NCBI GenBank assembly: GCA_003511885.1
Contig: DOIX01000417.1
Location: 1 to 11,088 of the forward strand
Source of the DNA: Cyanobacteria bacterium UBA11153
GTDB taxonomy: Bacteria; Cyanobacteriota; Cyanobacteriia; Cyanobacteriales; Coleofasciculaceae
DNA length: 11,088 bases
Direction of reading: 5' to 3'
Shown piece after piece: positions 7,356 to 11,088 of this stretch. How positions within the stretch are numbered: the stretch's first letter is position 1; each line of letters begins with the position of its first letter. The position numbers and the translations under genes are program-made. The notes beneath the pieces are model-generated. The model had not been told where the DNA came from. It made no database searches and worked only from the letters and a program-made list of their open reading frames with translations.

Positions 7356-7673
7356 TTATAAGTTCAAATTTCCCAATTCTTTAAAGAGTGTATTCATAAA
7401 ATCTCGAGCATCTTTTATACCCATCTCTCCCAAAGTTTTCCATTCTTCAGTAGAATAGTCTAGATCCAGTCCCATTACCTCTTGTGTCCAATAGGCTAAA
7501 TTAGATGGGTTTTCCATCAAATCGGAAGTTAATTTTACAATTTCTGTCCTCAATGTATTTTCTCTTGCTTTAGTCGCTAAACAAAATGCCAGCAATTTTT
7601 TTAAATTACTGTCTGGTGGCACTGAAATCAAAAATGCCATAGTTTGTGATAACATATCTTTGTTTGCCTGCAT
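7356..7673 (-). CDS. Small protein of unknown function, likely co-transcribed with the globin fusion
   Basis: I do not recognise this 105-aa protein. It has no signal peptide or membrane helix and reads as a soluble, mostly helical protein with an acidic second half (WTQEVMGLDLDYSTEEWKTL, then KDARDFMNTLFKEL at the end). There is one cysteine (FCLATK). The start at ATG 7673 is well supported: AAGGA lies about 8 bases upstream on the minus strand. The longer frame from TTG 7694 would place that ribosome site inside the gene. It lies 62 bases ahead of the globin gene on the same strand, so the two are probably transcribed together and may act together. It could be a regulator or partner of the globin protein, but no sequence motif shows this. 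Confidence 0.68.
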   Translation of the reverse strand: MQANKDMLSQTMAFLISVPPDSNLKKLLAFCLATKARENTLRTEIVKLTSDLMENPSNLAYWTQEVMGLDLDYSTEEWKTLGEMGIKDARDFMNTLFKELGNLNL

Positions 7674-7859
7674 GATAAATTCCTTTGAACGCAACTGGGA
7701 CTTATTTATAGGTTATCAGTTTTATAATACTAGATTAATTTACCCGATGATTTGCGATCGCGCCATCCCAATTAATCTGCCCAATCAGAATAACAGCTTA
7801 AATAATGCCGATAGAGTTACGGCTAAACTAAGTTTAACACATTTACCCGCAAAGAATCG
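7674..7859. promoter_or_regulatory. Spacer holding the probable start of the 105-aa/globin operon
   Basis: These 186 bases separate the exported-protein cluster from the 105-aa/globin pair, all on the minus strand. A HIP1 octamer lies at 7754-7761. AT-rich stretches that could serve as -10 boxes (around 7700-7735) have no convincing -35 partner. A promoter is inferred from the spacing and change of gene type, not from a clear motif. Confidence 0.3.
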
Positions 7860-8531
7860 TCAAGAGGAAAATTCCTCTTCCTCTATATTTACAGCTTCCT
7901 CTAGTGTGAGGATATATTCTGTATTTTGAGTAAAGTTAGCCACATCAACACTTTTGGGAGATAAAAAGCCAATAATTGCGCCCATTCCACCAGCAATTAT
8001 CATCGATCTTATCATGTCGTTACTGTTAGTTTCGCTATCAAATATGAGGGTAGCAGTACCAGTACGACTGAAGGTTTGGGCGTAGTTTTGGGCTTGTTCC
8101 ATACGACTCCTTACAGTAACTTTGACAGAGGGAATCGTTTGGCTAGAGGCTTTAATGGGGAGAACTTTTCCGTTAACTATCAAGGAATTAGCGATAATTT
8201 TGGCACTTTTATTACTGGGAACGATCGCAGCATTTAATCGTGAATTGGCAGGAGCAATGATATTTCCTGTATGGTCGAGGATTGGTTCGACTAGACGTAA
8301 GATTATGGGAAAACTGTCCTTACCACCAGCATCAAATTGGACGTTATTGGGGAAGGTGATAATAATGGCGGTTGATTGGGGGATAATCCGGGTATTCTTT
8401 TTAATTATTGGTTGGGTAATGGTTGGTTGTTCTTGGTAATTTGAGGGAGTGGTTTGAGCTAAGATGGGTGGAGTTATGGGATTTAATAGGGAAAGGCTGG
8501 CGATAATACTTAAGTAAGTTTGTTTGTTCAT
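7860..8531 (-). CDS. Exported protein faintly resembling TrbI/VirB10 beta domain
   Basis: A 223-aa protein with a signal peptide (MNKQTYLSIIASLSLLNPIT, cut near ILAQ at 26). Residues 48-145 are beta-rich: IPQSTAIIITFPNNVQFDAG, ILDHTGNIIAPANSRLNAAI, then KIIANSLIVNGKVLPIKASS. This resembles the pattern 'stable constant, untranslated default, remove-by-design' of nothing enzymatic; no catalytic motif is visible. The order 'GTAI ... IPANS.L' recalls the C-terminal domain of VirB10/TrbI, and I believe a cyanobacterial exported family shares it, but the match is weak. A Gly-rich hydrophobic segment (about 173-190, MIIAGGMGAIIGFLSP) and a YILTLEEA strand near the end could insert in or rest against a membrane. 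It is the last of four leftward genes for exported proteins. The start at ATG 8531 is set by the signal peptide; the ribosome site (TAGGT) is weak. Function unknown. Confidence 0.75.
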   Translation of the reverse strand: MNKQTYLSIIASLSLLNPITPPILAQTTPSNYQEQPTITQPIIKKNTRIIPQSTAIIITFPNNVQFDAGGKDSFPIILRLVEPILDHTGNIIAPANSRLNAAIVPSNKSAKIIANSLIVNGKVLPIKASSQTIPSVKVTVRSRMEQAQNYAQTFSRTGTATLIFDSETNSNDMIRSMIIAGGMGAIIGFLSPKSVDVANFTQNTEYILTLEEAVNIEEEEFSS

Positions 8532-8610
8532 GATAGATACCTATTATTGGCAAGATAAGATGTTAATTTAGGAGAAATTTTAGGGATTGTATGGATTGCT
8601 GTGTCTGGGA

Positions 8611-8668
8611 GAATCATTTGCGAATATATTGGCTAATTTTAGCAATATTGTATATCCGCAAATGATTC
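8611..8668. repeat. Long inverted repeat between two exported-protein genes
   Basis: GAATCATTTGCG (8611-8622) and CGCAAATGATTC (8657-8668) form a perfect 12-bp stem. The inner bases continue pairing imperfectly (AATATTGGCTA against TAGCAATATT), giving a long hairpin. It begins 12 bases past the stop of the 251-aa gene and would form in its transcript. No U-run follows on the minus strand, so it is more likely an RNA-stabilising or attenuating hairpin, or a dispersed palindrome, than a simple terminator. Confidence 0.75.
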
Positions 8669-8680
8669 GTATTTAGTCAA

Positions 8681-9436
8681 TTAATTGGCACGTAGATTGG
8701 CGGTAACCGGATTAATTCCTGTTTGTTGTGGTCGGGACCAATCTTCTAACAAAAGATTGACTATTGATACTTGGGCTTGAGTTTCAATGTCTTGAAGTTG
8801 TACTTTTGCCTTGGCGTTAACCGCCGCACGAGTGGTTAGTTCTTTTTCGAGATTGATGGCTTTATTTGCCTCGGCGTTAATTGCAGCTATATCGACTTCA
8901 GATTTAGCATTGACAGTGGCAATTTCGGTTTGGCTGATGGCATTAAATAAGGCTTGATCCCGCTGGCCAGTAGCGGTGACAAGGGCTGAACAATCCTTGC
9001 CTACGGCTATGTTACTGATGGTACTGCGATCGTGTTCTTCTTCAATAGTACGATCCCATTCTGAGTTAGCAGTATTTTCTGTATTTTCGGCTACTTTGTC
9101 GGATTTACTGCCGCCCTTTTCACCTTGACCATTTGCACCAATTCCTATAACACTGAAACCTCCTCCACCTGCATTTTTCCATGATTCATCGTGGGATTCT
9201 GCGTATGATGTTTTGCCGGAAGTTTGGTCTTTTCCTGTATCATTTTCCTGGGTTTTTCCTTTGTCATTTACCACTTGTTGACCTATAATGTCGGTGCATA
9301 ATGATTGAGGATTGGCGGCTAGATTATTTCCATTAAGTAATGAGTTCAATTGGCCTAATGGATTAGCGAATACGGGAGTAATAGAGGTAAGGCTGGCGAT
9401 GATTGCTAAGATAGAGGCTGATAGGTTGATACGCAT
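8681..9436 (-). CDS. Exported glycine-rich/coiled-coil protein of unknown function
   Basis: I do not recognise this 251-aa protein. A clear signal peptide (MRINLSASILAIIASLTSIT, cut after PVFA at 24) directs it out of the cytoplasm. The middle (about 50-145) is polar and low in complexity with a Gly-rich patch (GGGGFSVIGIGANGQGEKGG, 90-109) and an acidic run (EWDRTIEEEHDRS). Residues 155-228 are Ala-rich with spaced Ile/Val/Leu, very likely a long amphipathic helix or coiled coil (EIATVNAKSEVDIAAINAEA). Two cysteines, 47 and 149, could pair. The start at ATG 9436 is well supported: AAGGAG lies 7 bases upstream and the signal peptide follows at once. The frame stays open to an ATG at 9661, but that extension runs through an inverted repeat and would bury the signal peptide. 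It is the third gene of the exported cluster. The shape suggests a structural or assembly role outside the membrane. Confidence 0.8.
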   Translation of the reverse strand: MRINLSASILAIIASLTSITPVFANPLGQLNSLLNGNNLAANPQSLCTDIIGQQVVNDKGKTQENDTGKDQTSGKTSYAESHDESWKNAGGGGFSVIGIGANGQGEKGGSKSDKVAENTENTANSEWDRTIEEEHDRSTISNIAVGKDCSALVTATGQRDQALFNAISQTEIATVNAKSEVDIAAINAEANKAINLEKELTTRAAVNAKAKVQLQDIETQAQVSIVNLLLEDWSRPQQTGINPVTANLRAN

Positions 9437-9519
9437 GATTTTTCTCCTTGTTTGAGATAGTATGGTTGTTGTTTTTTTCAGAGGTTGGGAAGATTTAAGA
9501 AAAGTTATCCCTGGGGGCA

Positions 9520-9585
9520 GGGTGAAGCATTCCGATACAATATTGTTGGTTTTTGTTGTTATCATATCCCCGGAATGCTTCACCC
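9520..9585. repeat. Perfect 15-bp inverted repeat in the spacer of the exported cluster
   Basis: GGGTGAAGCATTCCG (9520-9534) and CGGAATGCTTCACCC (9571-9585) pair perfectly around a 36-base loop. From memory, GGGGYGAAGCATTCCGG-like palindromes followed by CCTACA are common dispersed elements in cyanobacteria, and the right arm continues as CCTACA. It fills most of the spacer between the 181-aa and 251-aa genes. In the leftward transcript it could limit read-through and so set the relative output of the two genes. Confidence 0.8.
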
Positions 9586-9629
9586 CTACAAATATTGGAC
9601 AGATATTGGTTTTGTTCATTGTCGAAGGG

Positions 9630-10175
9630 TTAGTAGGAACCTTTTTTTTCGTAGACTTCACCGCTGGGGGTGAAAATCATATCGGCTTCTGGGGATGAAT
9701 TTACCCAATCACTGCTATCTGAATTGGAGTAGTTCGGAATTCCTGACCAGGTTCCTGTTTTGTCGTAAACTTGTCCTGATGGGGTGAAGATTGTGTCTGG
9801 TTGGGTTTGGGCATAATTGGGATTGGGATTAACCTTAATGTAGACGGGATCTAGGTGAATTATTTGACTGGGATAACTGGTGTTATTGGCTGATTTTTGA
9901 TCCGCAAAAGGATGATAAACTTTATCCCAATTAATGTTAGTTATTCCTCCACAAATGACACTACAAGCTGGGGCAAATTTACCGGATAATTTACAGGCAT
10001 AATCACAAGCTATACCAGATGCAATGCCATCAAGAAACTGGTTAAATGGATTGTCTTTTGCCTGTTCCATAATGCGATCTTCTTCAGCATCACTGAGAGG
10101 TTCAGCTTGGACAGGTAGATGGGGAATTAAGATGGTTGTTGCTGCGATTAAACAGAGTGGTTTTTGCCAATTCAT
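9630..10175 (-). CDS. Exported protein with twin CX3C motif and duplicated IFTPSG motif
   Basis: I do not recognise this 181-aa protein. A signal peptide (MNWQKPLCLIAATTILIPHL, cut after VQA at 24) sends it to the periplasm or outside. Residues 57-75 contain four cysteines as CX3C-X9-CX3C (CDYAC ... CSVIC), a spacing that can hold two helices together as a disulfide-linked hairpin in an oxidising compartment. The C-terminal half repeats one motif: DTIFTPSGQVYDKTG (127-141) and DMIFTPSGEVYEKKG (165-179). The DNA of the two copies has diverged while the peptide has not, which suggests that selection maintains it. The start at ATG 10175 has an AGGA sequence about 8 bases upstream. It lies 71 bases downstream of the 152-aa gene on the same strand, consistent with one transcript. 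A structural or binding role in the envelope is a guess. Confidence 0.8.
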   Translation of the reverse strand: MNWQKPLCLIAATTILIPHLPVQAEPLSDAEEDRIMEQAKDNPFNQFLDGIASGIACDYACKLSGKFAPACSVICGGITNINWDKVYHPFADQKSANNTSYPSQIIHLDPVYIKVNPNPNYAQTQPDTIFTPSGQVYDKTGTWSGIPNYSNSDSSDWVNSSPEADMIFTPSGEVYEKKGSY

Positions 10176-10246
10176 AATGGTTATCCTGATTTAATTCATC
10201 AGTTTTGCGATGCGGTTAATGAGATGATATTGGTGATACAATCGAT

Positions 10247-10705
10247 TTAGGCGATCGCAGTTTTGTCATTGTCTTTCATCAACATGACTAGCCCGTCGAT
10301 GTTTGAGGATTCTTGTTCGATTATGTTTGGATTATCGCAAGGTGGGAAACAACAGCTATGATTGCCAAAGATTTGGTCATCTTCTATCTTATGATAGATA
10401 CCATCTTTTCCTAGATTCCAAAGACGTAGTTGAGGATTAATCGATCCATTTTCCTCGGAGTCTTTTTGCTTTAAATCATTCTCGGTTTCTCGCCAATCTT
10501 CAAAAATAGTAACGCCAGGTTTATCGACAATCTTTCGTTGTTCCGGTTTCTCCTTCTTTGAGGTTGGGTAGTTGATTTTATTTGGCCATTTATCTAACCA
10601 CTCTTGGGGAGTGCCGAAGGCTGGTGCGATTAGTCCATTTCCTAAGAGGATTCCGGATGTTATTATGGGTAGATACCCTTTGAGTAATGGGAGTTTGGTT
10701 TTCAT
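10247..10705 (-). CDS. Exported protein of unknown function, first gene of the exported cluster
   Basis: I do not recognise this 152-aa protein. The N-terminus is a long signal peptide (MKTKLPLLKGYLPIITSGIL..., cut near APAFG at 31). The mature part is short, polar and charged (KKEKPEQRKIVDKPG, then WRETENDLKQKDSEENG) with a Cys-rich patch near the end (HSCCFPPCDNP, about 116-126). Translation from ATG 10705 is preceded by AAGG about 10 bases upstream. The leader shares the stretch CTCAAACAAGG with the leader of the 251-aa gene, hinting at a common origin or common control. It is the furthest upstream of the four leftward exported-protein genes. A HIP1 octamer (10251-10258) forms its last codons, giving the C-terminus AIA. 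Function unknown. Confidence 0.7.
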   Translation of the reverse strand: MKTKLPLLKGYLPIITSGILLGNGLIAPAFGTPQEWLDKWPNKINYPTSKKEKPEQRKIVDKPGVTIFEDWRETENDLKQKDSEENGSINPQLRLWNLGKDGIYHKIEDDQIFGNHSCCFPPCDNPNIIEQESSNIDGLVMLMKDNDKTAIA

Positions 10706-10819
10706 TTTCTTTCAACCTTGTTTGAGTTGATACTTAAAGTTTGCGCTGTTTTATTTGGGATGACAATGGGGTAAAAATAGGGTGATGATTTTGATGATTA
10801 AATCGGGTGATGGGGAATA

Positions 10820-10881
10820 AAAATAGGGAAAAGTCAGGTGCAGTTAGTATTTTGACTCTGAAAATAGGAAAAAGTCAGGTG
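10820..10881. repeat. 21-bp direct repeat, two copies 41 bp apart
   Basis: Copies at 10820-10840 and 10861-10881 differ at one base and share AGTCAGGTG at the end. The AAAATAGG part occurs a third time from 10774. Spacings of about 41 and 46 bp are near four helix turns, so the copies lie on similar faces of the DNA upstream of the exported cluster. They could be binding sites for a regulator. Confidence 0.7.
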
Positions 10882-10941
10882 TTGCTTTGAAATGGGTGAG
10901 GGGAGTATATATAATCTAAGAAGATATGGGGGTATCTCAAT

Positions 10942-11027
10942 TAACGTACCTGAGAGAGTAAATATCTGGTAGTGGGGTGCGTTATGCTCCGCTAACGCAC
11001 CTGAGAGACTAAATATCTAGAAGTAGG
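10942..11027. repeat. Imperfect 35-bp direct repeat, two copies, with a hairpin between them
   Basis: Copies at 10942-10976 and 10993-11027 (period 51) match at about 30 of 35 positions, sharing CCTGAGAGA and TAAATATCT blocks. Between them GGTGCGTTA (10976-10984) and TAACGCACC (10993-11001) form a perfect 9-bp stem with an 8-base loop. From memory, GGTGCGTTA...TAACGCACC is a common dispersed cyanobacterial palindrome. Confidence 0.75.
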
Positions 11028-11088
11028 GGGGAGCATCCCAATGAAGGCAAAGATACTTGTTTTTGCTTTTTCACCCCCCCAGCCCCCC

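Larger units (their letters stand above)
10706..11088. other. Repeat-rich non-coding stretch, probable control region of the exported cluster
   Basis: No convincing gene lies in these 383 bases. They hold three AAAATAGG boxes (from 10774, 10820 and 10861), a 21-bp direct repeat, a 35-bp direct repeat, a 9-bp-arm hairpin and C-rich DNA at the far right. A promoter for the 152-aa gene is expected here on the minus strand. TTGTCA lies about 50 to 60 bases upstream of the start codon, but I see no good -10 partner. Confidence 0.5.

Noticed and set aside
7862..7879. Perfect palindrome with 8-bp arms at the end of the 223-aa gene as a terminator
   Set aside because: It lies inside the last codons (EEEEFSS), has only a 2-base loop and is not followed by a T-run. 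It is more likely a by-product of the Glu/Ser codons.
9437..9661. N-terminal extension of the 251-aa gene to ATG 9661
   Set aside because: The extension runs through a 15-bp inverted repeat, overlaps the end of the upstream gene and would bury a clear signal peptide. ATG 9436 has AAGGAG at the right distance.
11041..11088. Possible gene start (ATG AAG GCA AAG) running off the right edge
   Set aside because: Only 16 codons are visible, ending in a C-rich run typical of spacer DNA in this genome. Too little to support a gene.

Overview
The window comes from a cyanobacterium, probably a filamentous one of the Oscillatoria/Planktothrix type (the genus is a guess). The clearest sign is the palindrome GCGATCGC (HIP1), found here at seven places in 11 kb. 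Other signs are pentapeptide repeats, a phytochrome-type GAF domain, heptanucleotide tandem repeats and several palindromic dispersed repeats of the kind common in cyanobacterial intergenic DNA. The sequence is AT-rich (roughly 40% GC by eye), with generous spacers.

Left part (1-4124). An exported cell-wall amidase (AmiC type) is read rightwards, preceded by an imperfect 43-bp direct repeat and six 7-bp units ending 9 bases before its ATG. A 23-bp inverted repeat separates it from a convergent gene for a zinc-ribbon/GAF/degenerate-receiver signalling protein.

Middle (4125-7673). Everything is read leftwards. A single polypeptide joins a complete cytosine-5 DNA methyltransferase to a BsuBI/PstI-type restriction endonuclease domain, so modification and cleavage sit on one chain. 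Upstream lies a second striking fusion: a heme globin domain, two membrane helices and about two dozen pentapeptide repeats. A small 105-aa protein of unknown function is encoded 62 bases ahead of it, probably in the same operon.

Right part (7860-10705). Four leftward genes in a row all encode proteins with N-terminal signal peptides. In order of transcription they are: a 152-aa protein, a 181-aa protein with a twin CX3C motif and a duplicated 14-residue motif, a 251-aa glycine-rich/coiled-coil protein, and a 223-aa protein faintly like the TrbI/VirB10 beta domain. They look like parts of one envelope-located system that I cannot name. Two of the spacers carry strong inverted repeats. The last 383 bases are a repeat-rich stretch without a convincing gene, probably holding the control region of this cluster.

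The best candidates for undescribed biology are the methyltransferase-endonuclease fusion, the globin-membrane-pentapeptide protein with its small partner, and the four-gene exported cluster. Three genes (321, 5639, 7293) lie in longer frames that open only at TTG; I moved these to the internal ATG. The 105-aa gene was trimmed from TTG 7694 to ATG 7673 on the strength of an AAGGA site.
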